Assembly: GCA_000827495.1 (NCBI GenBank)
Contig: KN817649.1
Span: 39,609 to 103,608 of the forward strand
Source of the DNA: Hypholoma sublateritium FD-334 SS-4
Lineage: Eukaryota > Basidiomycota > Agaricomycetes > Agaricales > Strophariaceae
Reading direction: 5' to 3'
Length of the DNA stretch: 64,000 nucleotides
Shown: positions 21,977 through 32,991 of the stretch, piece by piece
How positions within the stretch are numbered: the stretch's first letter is position 1
How the letters are laid out: each line of letters begins with the position of its first letter
Translations under genes and position numbers: made by a program
The notes under the pieces: generated by a model
What the model was told of the DNA's origin: nothing
Database searches by the model: none
The model's input: only the letters and a program-made list of their open reading frames with translations

Positions 21977-22830
21977 GGTAGATGGTGATAGATGGCGGTC
22001 GATGTAAGGGAAAGCTGCAGATGCTGCAGGAGCTCCTCCTGCTTATATGATACTTCGTCGGCGATTCCCGATGGATCATGCAAAGCATCGCCTCATCCTG
22101 CCGGCTGTGTAGCTGCCCCATTCGTAGGATTCTATGGAGGGCTCCCGGGTTAGCTGGAGCCACTGTGACGTCCTTGAGAGGAAACGGCGAATTATCCTGG
22201 GGGAAATCACTTCGATTTCGTATCTACTACCGGTAAGTGCGGTGGTGCGCAGAGCGGTCGCGGCTTTCTAATAATATATTTATTTTTGCGTCTAACGTTA
22301 CTCCCTCGTATGTGGAAGGCGGGTGAAGTTGTTCCTCGGTGAGTCCTTGTGGCCGACGTTACAATATCAAATGTATCCGTGGCTCGACCATCCTTGGTCC
22401 ACAACTTGGAGTGTGGACAAAGTCTGAACGGTCCAGAGGTCCAAGAAAAGATCGGAAACAAACGCTGATCGTCAATGGAAGACCAAAGCGTGTCTGTGGG
22501 AGTAACATTCGTCATTCTTCGCTATGTTTGACGCTATTCTACTCATGATCAGGAGAATCAAAGGAGAATGGTATCAGACTCGGAGAGTCAATCGTCGGTG
22601 ATAAGATTGGTGATAAGATGTGGCACGTCATGTGATGAGATCGAGCCGGTAGCATTACGGTCCGGTCGGCAGCTGCACTGCCACCGACGCCAACTTGCCC
22701 TCCCTTCAACCTTCCTTTCAACTTCACTACTTACAAACTTGTTGCAACTCAAATGAGATCCACAGAAACAGGATTCCCCTTCGTCTAGGTTCCACGTACC
22801 ACTATATATTGACCTCCGGCGAACGCCAGA
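21977..22830. other. divergent intergenic region, no gene
   Basis: Lies between the start of cyclophilin copy 2 and the start of the methionine-permease gene, so it should hold both promoters. Frames of 60-112 codons on either strand show no family feature. Confidence 0.4.
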
Positions 22831-25800
22831 ATGCCGAAGTCGCAGATACCCACTGACGAGTCGCCTCTCTTGTCGAGTTCGAACGAAAGGCTCGAAGATA
22901 ACGACAGCGGAGGTCCAGGAATTCACGATACTGCTCCCGGTGGATCGGCCTTAGATGGAGTGGCGTTTTACGGGAGTGAAGGTGAATAGTGCTAGTGGAT
23001 ATATCTTCCCAAATATCAACGGCATAACAGCAGCCAGTGCAACGCGGAACGGCGAGACGTACGATAACGTTCCCCAAGGAAAGCGACAATTGGGTGCGCC
23101 AGTCGTCCAGAGCTTCCCAAATATAAAGTGCTCATACATTTCTTCTCAAACTTTAGGTCTTTACAGCGCTGCATTCCTCATTTTCAATAGGGTTATTGGG
23201 ACAGGGTACTGTTACTTTTGGGCTCCAGAAAATATACGGATATAGAATTAACAGCAGCTTTTCACAGAATTTATGCCACCCCAAGTAACATTTTAAAGTC
23301 ATCTGGAAGCGTCGGTGTAGCCTTGGTTATGTGGCTCGTTGGCGCTCTTATCGCTGCCTGTGGAACGGCAGTGTACGTTGAACTTGGAACGGTCAGTTGC
23401 ACCANCATTTGTGTAGCTACCGGCATCACGTGCGTAGCCGGGAAACGCCGGTCGCAGCGTCCAGCTGAGCGGAAGTTGAAGTGGTGAAAATTTTCACCTG
23501 CTTCCCACCACTTCATCGCCCCGTCGCGTCGCGTGTGCTCAGCCATCTTTCCCTCTCCTTTTGAACTACTCTACATCTCTCATAATCTCTACACTACATG
23601 GCCGACCTTCATAATCTAACACTAACGCCCCCAGCAACGGGGGCGAGGAACACGACTGCCGCCGCCGCCGCGACGACCGCCGCCGCCACAGCCGCAGCAG
23701 CCACGCAAAACGCGCCTGCTCCCGCGCCCCCTACAGCCCCTGCACCAGCTGGAGCGCAGGCCCCAGGCGCAGCCGCCGCTGCTGCTGCCACCACCGGCGC
23801 TGGGTCGGCACACGAAGCCCCAGCCGCGACAGGCGCCGCATCCGACGACGTTCCGGATGTCACCACCCTCGACGCGGCACATTATCAAGCTCGCGCGGAG
23901 GCCCTGGAGCGCATCGTGGCCGCCTTGCCGTCGCCCGCGGGCGCCGCCGGATGGAACACCTCGTCCGACACTCACTCGCCGGGTGGTTTCGGAGCTGTTC
24001 CGGCGAAAGACGCGCGTCGCGTCGTTCTCCCGCCAGCGATCCCCGGTTTCAAATCCAATGCGCTGGACAATAGTGAGTTCAATTTCATTCCTACCTGCCT
24101 GTACCTCGCCGCACCTTCGGTATCCTATGCCCTCCTTGGCCTGGGCCTACCTTGCCCCCCATGCTGCGCCTCCCAGCCCGCTTGTCTTCCGCCTTGAACA
24201 CCAAGCTGACTACCGTACCTTCGCCTAGTTATCCCACGCCGTGTTGAAGCCGCATTCGGCGCCTTCGAATACGTGCCCTATACCGCCTTATCTCGCGCCG
24301 CGCGGACCAAAGCATTGGCCGGCGACGAAGACATGATCATCTCCAACGGTTGTCTGGTGGCACGTGGCCTCGACAGATCCGGGGAAGCGAACATATCCAT
24401 CCTTGAGTGGATTGACGCGGCGGCCATCGCGGTCAAGCGCATCCGTTTCCACCACGGTGAAGTGCGTGGCGATGCCCTGGAGACCCACCACCGTACCGTC
24501 CTGGGCCTGGCCACCTCTGTCTCCTGGCAGGTTGCTGTGGTGTACGACATCCAGCAGAGGGGTGCCATGGCCAACAACGTGTTGCACGACGTGGCCCCTC
24601 TGGATGAAAAGGCACTGGCGGTGGCATCCGCACGTGTTGCGGCCGTTGCCCACCAGCAGGCAGCTACGTCCTACAGTTCCGCCGCGCAGCAGTCATCCCC
24701 GAACAAGCGCGCGGCACCAGGGTCGCAGTCGCAATTCGAACGCCAACCCAAGCGCACTTTCTCTAGCTCCGCCTCCTCCGGCACCTCTTCCCCCACGGGT
24801 GGCCTACCACGTTGCTTTCGGTGTGGCGCCACGGGTCACCTGCCCAAAGAGTGCTCCGCTTCCATCACAAGGGCAGGACAAACACCCGCGACTCTCTCCG
24901 TTGATCCGCGCTCCCCCAATGGCCTCTGTGCCCCGAGCGGCAACACCTTTTGCTATCGCTTCGCCTCTGGCTCCTGCCAGCGTGGCGACGCCTGCAATTT
25001 CATCCACAGTTGCTCCATCTGCAACAAGGGACATGGTGCTCGCGCCTGCCCTTCTGCTACCTGATCCCCGTGGGATCTCCACTCCTCTGATTCCTGGAAG
25101 GATCGAGGAGTTGCTCCAGACGCTAGGCATCCTTGCGCCGTGGAGTCATGTGGTGGCTGGCCTCCGTACTGGTTTTAGCGTAGGAATTACCCATTCCCTA
25201 CTGCGCTCGCGTGTATTTCGAGAATCACAAATCTTCCTTACTCGACCCTTCCTTTATCGACTCTTACATCGCGGGCGAATGTGCAGCTGGCAGATATTCG
25301 AGTCCGTTCACACCTTCTGCACTGGAGGCGCAGATCGGCTATTTCGCAACGTCACCTTTAGGTTTGGTACCCAAGCCAAATTCCTCGAAGCTGCGTATGA
25401 TACAGGACCTCTCGTTTCCGCGAAACGATCCCTCAACGCCTTCCATCAATTCCTTCATCAATTCCGACGACTTCCCGACAGCCTGGGGCACCTTCTCCTC
25501 CACTGTCGACCTGATTTTATCCCTTCCACCTGGCTGTCGGGCCGCGACGTTCGATATCTCAGCTGCGTACCGCATTACACCCATCCGCCCCGACCAACAG
25601 AATTTCACCTGTATTCACTGGAAGGGCATGGTGTACGTCGACCGGGCTGCTTGTTTTGGCCTTGCGTCGAGCGCCGGGGTCTTTGGGGCAGTCGCCGACA
25701 TGCTCGTGGCCATTTACCAGGCTTCAGGCTACCGCGCCCTCACAAAATGGGTCGACGACTTCTTCGTTGTGGCGTTTCCATCGGACACGTGGTCCGAGGA

Positions 25801-28800
25801 CGATTTTGTTGCCCTCACGGGGCACCTAGGCGTACCCTGGAGCGCCGAGAAGACGCGGCCGTTGGCAGTGGTGCAACGTTTCACCGGCTTCGATTGGGAC
25901 CTCAACCTGAAGGTGGTCTCATTGCCCAAGGAAAAGGTCCAATCCATGCTGGCCTTACTTCGCACATGGGCCGAACCAGGTGCGCGTTTTTCGGCACACG
26001 AAGCAGCCTCGCTGCACGGAAAGCTCGTGCACGCATCTTCCATCTACAAGTGCATACGCCCTTTCCTCCGCTCTGCCTCTCGCCTCGCCGCGGATCTTCA
26101 CCTCCAGCGGCGACGGACCCCGCCAGCCGAGTTGCTAGCAGATCTCTCGTGGGTGCGCTTCATCTTCGAGACCGCACCAAACATCTTGCCGCTGCGCCCA
26201 TCGCTTCCAGTAGACCTCGATTGGTGGGGCGACGCCAGCTCCTCCTTCGGTATTGGCGTGGTTGTGCAAGGCCACTGGGCCGTGTGGCGCTACATGCCGG
26301 GTTTCAAAGTTGGCCCAGGCGAGGCCTACGATATCGGCTGGGCAGAGGCCGTAGCTGTCGAACTGGCGCTACGGATTGCTCTGGGCCATCACATCATCGT
26401 GGGTCCAGCTCATGCAGGCTGTTCCTTTATGGTCCGCTCCGACAACCAGGGCGTGGTCACCGTCGTGAACAAGGGACGTTCCCGGAGCCGAAACACGAAC
26501 CGTATCTTGAAGGAGGTATGCCTTTCCCTCCTCTTACCGTTCCGGAACAGACCTTAATCGCCCGCGGGCATATTACACAGATCTACAGGCTACTCGCCAA
26601 GAACCAGCTAACCCTGGTTACGGAGTTCGTGCCCAGCCGCGACAACATTTCCGACGCGCTGTCGCGCGGGGACATCGCCGCCTTCCTCCATGGCTTTCCG
26701 CGGGCCACAGTCAGAGCCCATATCACGCTGCCACCGCATTTGTCGGACAAGCTGATATTATTGTAATGCCAGCATTTGCATCACGGGTGGTCCCAGACGA
26801 GTCTGACCTGGGCGCGTTCCGCGTTGAACGGGTGACCGGCCTGCAAATGACCCCAAGCTCCCTCCGCCCGAGAGTTCCAGCCATCGAACGCATTCACCGC
26901 TGGCATGGCGTTAATCCCTCGCCTTCCCCAGTCATTGACAACCCACTCCTGCGCCACCTTGCAACCTTGGCCATTCAGGCGTCATTGAGAGACCCTACCA
27001 GCTACGGATCGGGCCTCCGTAAGTTTCACATCTTCTGTGATGCCTTTTCCATACCTGAGCCCGCCCGTCTTCCAGCCAGCACCGAACTCATATACAGTTT
27101 CCTGCTATGGGCTGTCTCGGACCCCGACCCAGACAATGCGCTCTACCAGGATGGCACAGTATTCGAAAGTGTGTCCATCGCGACGGCGCGCAAATACATG
27201 TCAGCTATTCGGGCATGGCACATCGCGCAAGGTTGGCCACCTCCCTTGACCGAGGCGAGTAATGCGATCATCCTGGCAGGCATCCGGGGCATGGAGAACC
27301 TGCAAGCAGCAGCAGGGGACCGTCGTCGACCGCCACGTCCACCGATCACACTGGTGATGCTCCACACCCTACGCGCCGTCCTTAATCTGAACAACCCCTT
27401 TGACGCCTGCCTCTGGGCTCAATGCACGTGCGCTTTCTTCGGCCTCATGCGCTTTGGAGAGGTCTCCGTCACCTCGAGGTCGGCCTTCAACCCGATGAAG
27501 CACCTCACGCGCAATGACCTGTTCTTCGGAACAGACCTCGAGAACCGCCCGTATGCCCGCCTCCGCCTCCCTTCTGCGAAGACAGCCAAAGCAGGTGAAG
27601 TTCAAGACATCTTCCTCGTCGAGGAAGGCCTCCTTTGTCCACTCGCCGCTCTGCGCAATCTCATCAGGGTAGTGCCCGCCGGTGCAAGTGATCCGCTGTT
27701 TTCGTGGACGGACCGCTCAGGTGCTATACGACCAGTGGTGAAGCCGACTGCGCTCAGCAAAGTCAACATCATCTTGTCGACGGCCGGCTTTGGTACTGCG
27801 TTTGGCCACTCATTCCGCATTGGCGGAGCCTCGTTCTACTTAGCCAAGGGTGTTCCCCCCGAGATCGTCCGCATCCACGGCCGCTGGAAGTCTCTCGCGT
27901 ATGAGGTCTACATCCGCTCCTTCGAGCAGATCGCCTCCACGCACCTGGCCAACCGGGTCTGACCCCATGTACTCGCCATGGTTGGGTTGTCAGCGGCAGT
28001 CCCTCACCGCTGATTGGCCTCGTTGGGTAAGCGGCTCCGTTCTGCCCGCGTTCCGCGTCAGCTTCGCTGACCCCAACCCAACCTCACGTCCTCTTTCAGT
28101 CTCCTTACCTCGAATCACACGGACNNNNNNNNNNNNNNNNNNNNNNNNNNNNNNNNNNNNNNNNNNNNNNNNNNNNNNNNNNNNNNNNNNNNNNNNNNNN
28201 NNNNNNNNNNNNNNNNNNNNNNNNNNNNNNNNNNNNNNNNNNNNNNNNNNNNNNNNNNNNNNNNNNNNNNNNNNNNNNNNNNNNNNNNNNNNNNNNNNNN
28301 NNNNNNNNNNNNNNNNNNNNNNNNNNNNNNNNNNNNNNNNNNNNNNNNNNNNNNNNNNNNNNNNNNNNNNNNNNNNNNNNNNNNNNNNNNNNNNNNNNNN
28401 NNNNNNNNNNNNNNNNNNNNNNNNNNNNNNNNNNNNNNNNNNNNNNNNNNNNNNNNNNNNNNNNNNNNNNNNNNNNNNNNNNNNNNNNNNNNNNNNNNNN
28501 NNNNNNNNNNNNNNNNNNNNNNNNNNNNNNNNNNNNNNNNNNNNNNNNNNNNNNNNNNNNNNNNNNNNNNNNNNNNNNNNNNNNNNNNNNNNNNNNNNNN
28601 NNNNNNNNNNNNNNNNNNNNNNNNNNNNNNNNNNNNNNNNNNNNNNNNNNNNNNNNNNNNNNNCCGCGTTCCGCGTCAGCTTCGCTGACCCCAACCCAAC
28701 CTCACGTCCTCTTTCAGTCTCCTTACCTCGAATCACACGGACGCTAGACGAAGCTGGACGCATTAATCATGATATCTTATCTTACATTTCTTTATTTCGA

Positions 28801-30555
28801 TCATAGGGGCTGCCGCGAAGTGGGGGCGAGAAGAATTACCTTGAGTTTATATACAGGCGGCCCAAGTTCATGGTGACATGCATTCTCACCACGTATTCTC
28901 TGATCATGGTGAGCAAAAAAATCCAATCCGGTCGCAATTGGCGTGTAATATTGGAAACGCAGGGCACAGCGACTGCGAATAGCGTCGTTTTCAGTGAATG
29001 TGGGTGTATTGTTTTTTCTCACGCCAGATAGCGGTCTTCTCACTTCCTGTAGATCTCCTACACTCGCTTTCACTTGAGCCAACCTGGTTCCGTACTCGTC
29101 TTACGGCGTTTGCCTGTCTGACATTCATTTGTCTCATCCACGGAACTAAGATAAAGTGGGGTCTGCGTCTCCAAAACTCATTGGGCTTTCTCAAACTCGT
29201 GGTCCTGGGATTAATATCGATATCGGGTCTGCTCTGTCTTGCTGGATTCGGAGGTGTGCATGTCCGTGATGAATACGAACAACCGGACAACTTTAGATGG
29301 TCCAAGCTATGGGAAGGGTCCGGGACGGGACTGAACGCGTTTGTGAGTGGGCTGTACAACGTCATATGGTGAGGATTGAGGATTTCCCTCATCATTATTG
29401 GTCACCCCTCTTAATAAACCTCCAGGTCCTTCATTGGATATTCGAACGCCAACTATGCACTGTCGGAAGTCCGTGATCCAGTGCGTACCATTAAGCGTGC
29501 GGCGCCGCTCGCTATGTTCTCTGTCAGCGCGGTGTATCTCTTCATCAATGTAGCCTACTTTGCGGTAGTGTCGAAGGCCGATATCTTGGGAAGCCGAAGA
29601 ATTGTTGCGTTCGTCGTTCGCGTCCGACGTCCGGCTCGTGTGTTGATTGTGCATCCCTAGCGCACTGTACTTCAGAAATCTCTTTGGACCCGCGACGGAA
29701 AGAGTACGCAAAACATACTTTTGATATTTTTCATCTACTAATTGGGACTCAGGCACTCAGTGCTTTCATTGCTTTATCCACCTTGGGCAATATATTGGCC
29801 GGGCAATTCTCTCAAGGACGCGGTAAGGATGAATATATTCTCCCTGGATAATAAGGCGCATTTCTGACGCGTGCAAACGTACTAGTCATCCAGGAACTGG
29901 GTCGCGAAGGGATCCTTCCCTTTTCCTGGCTGCTCGCTAGCAACAAGCCGTTCAATGCCCCACTTGCCGGCATGTCCACACAGTACCTGGTCTCGTGTAC
30001 CTTCCTGTTTGCCGTTCCGCCAGGCGACGCGTATCTCTTCCTGATCAGCTGTGAGCGCTCGCGCCCTTCCGCGACTCACACCAAGATACTAACATGCGGT
30101 ATCTCTTCAGTGTCGTCGTACTCCCTTTCACTAGTGAACACGGCCGTGGCGCTAGGTTTGCTTTTGCTCTACACACGCGCGTACCAGATATGGGGATGGA
30201 GCCCGCCGTTTCGCGCGCCGAAGGCTGTAGTTGTTCTGTTCTTGGTGTCGAACCTGTTTCTTATCCTCGTGCCATTCTTCCCTCCCAACCCTGACGCGCA
30301 GACATATCGCCGGCTGCCTTATTGGGTCAGCCGCACTGTAGACCCAGGCGTGGATAATTGCACTAATTACTGCATACAACTTTCCAGGCGCACTCGGCGG
30401 GCGGATTACTAGTGTCGGGCATCGGCCTGTCATATTGGTATGTTTGGGCCGTCAGGCGCCCGAGGGCGCAGGGATACACTCTGGAGCGGGAATGGGTCAT
30501 GCAGCCGGACGGTGTGTCGCGCTACGCGTTTCGGAAGGTGTTTGGAACCGCCTAG
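22831..30555 (+). CDS. MUP1: high-affinity methionine permease-like transporter
   Basis: Thirteen exons: 22831-22981, 23031-23093, 23157-23205, 23268-23391, 28807-28908, 28963-28999, 29053-29368, 29426-29608, 29661-29703, 29753-29822, 29886-30050, 30111-30325, 30388-30555. All phases agree and give 561 residues. It is an amino-acid/polyamine/organocation permease: the TM1 motif VIGTGIYATPSNI, TM2 WLVGALIAACGTAVYVELGT, the loop PRSGGEKNYLEFIYRRP and further hydrophobic segments fit fungal methionine permeases, which import methionine by proton symport at the plasma membrane. The N-terminus is hydrophilic and Ser/Glu-rich. Intron 4 (23392-28806, 5415 nt) contains a retrotransposon; every exon is intact, so the gene can work if this intron is spliced. 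The donor GTTCGT of the intron at 29609 is weak. Confidence 0.88.
23598..25064 (+). CDS. Gag-like protein of the retrotransposon
   Basis: Two exons, 23598-24072 and 24229-25064, around a 156 nt intron, giving 436 residues. The N-terminus is an Ala/Pro/Thr low-complexity region (about residues 15-75), then a globular part. The C-terminus has three zinc-binding motifs: a CCHC knuckle CFRCGATGHLPKEC, a CCCH finger CYRFASGSCQRGDACNFIH, and a second knuckle-like CSICNKGHGARAC. Such proteins package element RNA. The alternative, that the 156 nt stretch is coding, would end in a stop at 24197. Confidence 0.8.
25073..26766 (+). pseudogene. reverse transcriptase - RNase H of the retrotransposon (frameshifted)
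   Basis: The reverse transcriptase core runs from 25211 to 26515 and carries catalytic Asp residues in FDISAAYRITPI and WVDDFFVV. The RNase H domain follows, with WWGDAS, AEAVAVEL and VRSDNQGVV. A 65 nt intron (26516-26580) joins in phase to the last RNase H block VPSRDNISDALSR, ending in TAA at 26764-26766. The expected N-terminal part (GRIEELLQTLGILAPWSHVV) lies in a different frame, so one frameshift is needed near 25180. This is a sequence error, decay of this copy, or less likely a programmed shift. The stop overlaps the recombinase ATG by one base. Confidence 0.8.
26766..27962 (+). CDS. tyrosine recombinase of the retrotransposon
   Basis: 398 residues, intact. The catalytic set of tyrosine recombinases is visible: Arg in GLMRFGEVSV (about residue 226), His-x-x-Arg in GHSFRIGGAS, His-Gly-Arg-Trp and the nucleophile Tyr in AYEVYIRS near the end. 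An N-terminal SAM-like core-binding domain covers about residues 55-175. In these elements the enzyme integrates a circular DNA copy without target duplication. The ATG shares its A with the stop codon of the upstream reading frame (TAATG), which would suit termination-reinitiation from one transcript. Confidence 0.9.
   Translation: MPAFASRVVPDESDLGAFRVERVTGLQMTPSSLRPRVPAIERIHRWHGVNPSPSPVIDNPLLRHLATLAIQASLRDPTSYGSGLRKFHIFCDAFSIPEPARLPASTELIYSFLLWAVSDPDPDNALYQDGTVFESVSIATARKYMSAIRAWHIAQGWPPPLTEASNAIILAGIRGMENLQAAAGDRRRPPRPPITLVMLHTLRAVLNLNNPFDACLWAQCTCAFFGLMRFGEVSVTSRSAFNPMKHLTRNDLFFGTDLENRPYARLRLPSAKTAKAGEVQDIFLVEEGLLCPLAALRNLIRVVPAGASDPLFSWTDRSGAIRPVVKPTALSKVNIILSTAGFGTAFGHSFRIGGASFYLAKGVPPEIVRIHGRWKSLAYEVYIRSFEQIASTHLANRV
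28046..28124 (+). repeat. 79 bp direct repeat, first copy
   Basis: Identical to 28664-28742. It begins CCGCGTTCCGCG and ends CACACGGAC, right at the edge of the run of Ns. Either a terminal repeat of the element (the B1 part of a split direct repeat) or sequence duplicated by the assembler. Confidence 0.85.
28125..28663. other. assembly gap (539 N)
   Basis: Run of unknown bases inside the retrotransposon's 3' end, within intron 4 of the permease gene. Its real length and content are unknown. Confidence 0.99.
28664..28742 (+). repeat. 79 bp direct repeat, second copy
   Basis: Identical to 28046-28124. It ends directly at what looks like host intron sequence (GCTAGACGAAGC...), so it probably marks the right end of the element. 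Confidence 0.85.
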
Positions 30556-31067
30556 AAGGAGACCGTGGTGGCCTTTATACTAATTATGTTTGGGTACTGT
30601 GGTGGATTTATAGACTAGGCGGTGAGTGAGCCAATGATACAAGCTGAGACAACGTGTCTGACAGTTCGCAGTTGCTAGATTTTTGATGCTATGTACATAG
30701 CGTTAGATCGAGCTGGGGACAATCAGCACGTCAGCGTTTCCTCAGGCTTCAGGTTTAAATAATCTGTTTAAGCGGACATGATGGCATAAGTAATATCAGG
30801 CTATCTGAAATGAACAGCTGTCCTCCCAATCGTATGGTTTCTATGCGATTGACGCCTTCCTATTCCTCCCCAGCCGTATGTATCTCGTCAAGGTGTGTAG
30901 ATGTAATTTTGTCACCGTTGCGCAGCGTACTTAAGATCTCGGCTGTTTTCTTAAGTAAGCGTACATTGTGGCCCACATCAACAGGAACGAGGCACGCTTA
31001 TCTTTCCTTTCCTTGCACCACCACGGTTACATACGGTGCTGAGGGAGCCCTCTCCCTCTAGCTCATT
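30556..31067. other. intergenic, no gene
   Basis: Between the permease stop and the DUF6533 start. Only one 83-codon frame with no recognisable feature. Confidence 0.4.
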
Positions 31068-32830
31068 ATGAGCAATGTAGCCTACGACAGTCTTAGCAGT
31101 GTCCGAGAAATGTGAGCATCTTCACCCCTCTCTTGATATTGATTTCACATTCCGCAACAAAGCCGTCTGCACGACTATCTCCATATATTTGCCATCTGTC
31201 AGTTTGTACTGGTCTTCAAGCTTCACGGCCGGCGGTTACTCACTATTTCTGGCAGCATTCCTATTCTATGACCATGCTATCACGATAGGTATGTGGATCA
31301 GAGGTACCCATTCCACTCGCGCGTTATTTAACGGCCCGAAGGCGAAGAAATAGAGTATCTGTGGAAACGCCCGAAGAATAGGAGCACCTACTGGCTCTTC
31401 GTGAACCGATACCTTGCTTTCTTTGGGAACATCGCGGTCGTTGTTCTCGGCTTCACAACGCTCTCTACATCCGTATGTTTTCTCTTTCTAAGGGTTATGT
31501 TGTATTGATCGGATTTAGAGGTACGCCCCGCACCACTTGTGCTCAGACGATGATGGACGTCCTTTAAGTCCGATTTTGCACCCAGTTGCCAGCATTTCAA
31601 TGTATTTCGTCAAATCTTGCTGATCTCTAATCAGGTGGTTGTGTCCAGTGAGAAATTTTGTTTCTGAACAAAAGACCAACACCTGATTCCTATACCCGTG
31701 TACAGTTCTTCTGACGTTGCGAATATACGCGTTGTATGGATGCTCTATGCGGATATTGGCTTATATGGTGGGAACGGGTCTTATCTTGGCTGCTATTTCA
31801 CTGGTGCGTATGAGCTGTATGTCCTCGAGCTACGATTTATGATGGATACGATATACCAGTGGACGCTTTTTGGTCAGAAGAGCGCGCCTTCAGAGAGAGC
31901 AAGTGGCTGCCATGTCGGATTCGCTCGCAAATCGTATGTTCTACGTACTTTTTGCATGGTGCATCTTCACTCGAGTACTCATCGATATCGGCGGTCCTTC
32001 ACTAGTTCTATTCGTAAGCTCCCTGTAACATTTCTCTTAATTTACGTCCCTTGACAAGGATGCCGCGTTCAAGGACAAGCCACTGCTTGGGAGGCGCTCT
32101 TCATCTATGACCTACTAATATTCAGTCTCACTATCATCAAAACATGGAAAGCGCGCCGGGATCATGCGATCACCGGGATCAGCATCCCACTAATCTCCCT
32201 CATCCTGAGAGACGGTATGTGTATTTCCTTCCTATCATTCCGCGCTACAGAACTCAACAGTATAAGCTCAGGCGCTGTTTATTTTGCGTAAGCTAATTCA
32301 CTTGGTCGATCACAGCTTTTTTTTCTTATCACTCAAAAGCGTAATGGTTCTATGCAACTTGGCTAACATCTTAACATATTATGTGAGTGTCGGCATTTTT
32401 CTCTAGGTAAGTTCGCTAATCTTTATTCTACAATCAGTTCGCTGGGGTAAGTCGTATCGCAGTGCACGAGCTATACTCCTGGTTGCTCATCTCTACCAAA
32501 CTACTCAACAGCCTTTTCTCCGCGGGGGTTTATCCACTTTTGCGAGCAGGTAGGAGTACATCTTTCTCTCTGCTGCGAAGTCGGATACTCAAACATTGAT
32601 ATCGCAGCATGTCCGTGACTATGATGTCCCGTCTTTCCCTCAATCTTTATCGTACGGCAGATCACAGCTTTATTTCTACCACGCAAGGCCATGGTGACGA
32701 GGCTTACATACCCTACAGCTTGACAGGGTCCATCGACATTGTCAACCCTGAATCCATGGCCTTTGACCTCGACAACTACCCCAAAACTCAATCACTCCGG
32801 CGATACGATAAACCTCCACCGCGTCAATAA
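31068..32830 (+). CDS. DUF6533-type multi-pass membrane protein
   Basis: Thirteen exons: 31068-31111, 31163-31197, 31256-31288, 31342-31472, 31569-31647, 31706-31803, 31860-31944, 32059-32214, 32272-32287, 32340-32382, 32438-32446, 32512-32549, 32608-32830. Phases agree throughout, 329 residues. Family marks are FLFYDHAITIGEEIEYLWKR and WLFVNRYLAFFGNIAVVVLG, then QVVVSILLTLRIYALYG and AWEALFIYDLLIFSLTI. About seven membrane segments are expected, with a hydrophilic C-terminal tail. These Agaricomycete-expanded proteins are receptor-like in layout but have no proven function. Exon 11 is only 9 nt (Phe-Ala-Gly). The junctions at 31944/32059 and 31472/31569 are the least certain, with introns of 114 and 96 nt. 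Confidence 0.8.
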
Positions 32831-32991
32831 CACAGGCTATATTTATGTCGGTCGATCAAATTTCTCAATGGTTTATCACACTATTTTACATACATGGAGT
32901 TCTATCTCTTCACCCCCACTTGTACTTGTAAACACACACTGTTACATACCCGCTGTACATTGATGTCAAATTTCACATGAAGTTAGGCAAA

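Larger units (their letters stand above)
23400..28742 (+). mobile_element. Ngaro-like tyrosine-recombinase retrotransposon in a host intron
   Basis: Sits inside intron 4 of the permease gene, same strand. Order: Gag-like protein with zinc fingers, reverse transcriptase plus RNase H, tyrosine recombinase; no methyltransferase domain between RNase H and recombinase. By family knowledge that places it nearer Ngaro than DIRS1. The right end holds two identical 79 bp repeats around an assembly gap. The left edge (about 23400, close to an ambiguous base at 23404) is approximate because such elements leave no target-site duplication. One apparent frameshift near 25180 suggests this copy is inactive, while the recombinase is intact. 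Confidence 0.88.

Noticed and set aside
22831..23391. Reading the first four permease exons as a truncated pseudogene cut by the transposon
   Set aside because: Exons 5-13 after the element continue the same transporter in correct phase, so the gene is interrupted only within an intron.
24364..26766. 800-codon open frame through the retrotransposon in a second frame
   Set aside because: Most of it is the Arg/Pro-rich shadow of the Gag and RT frames; only its short ends coincide with real domains and these are described under the RT entry.
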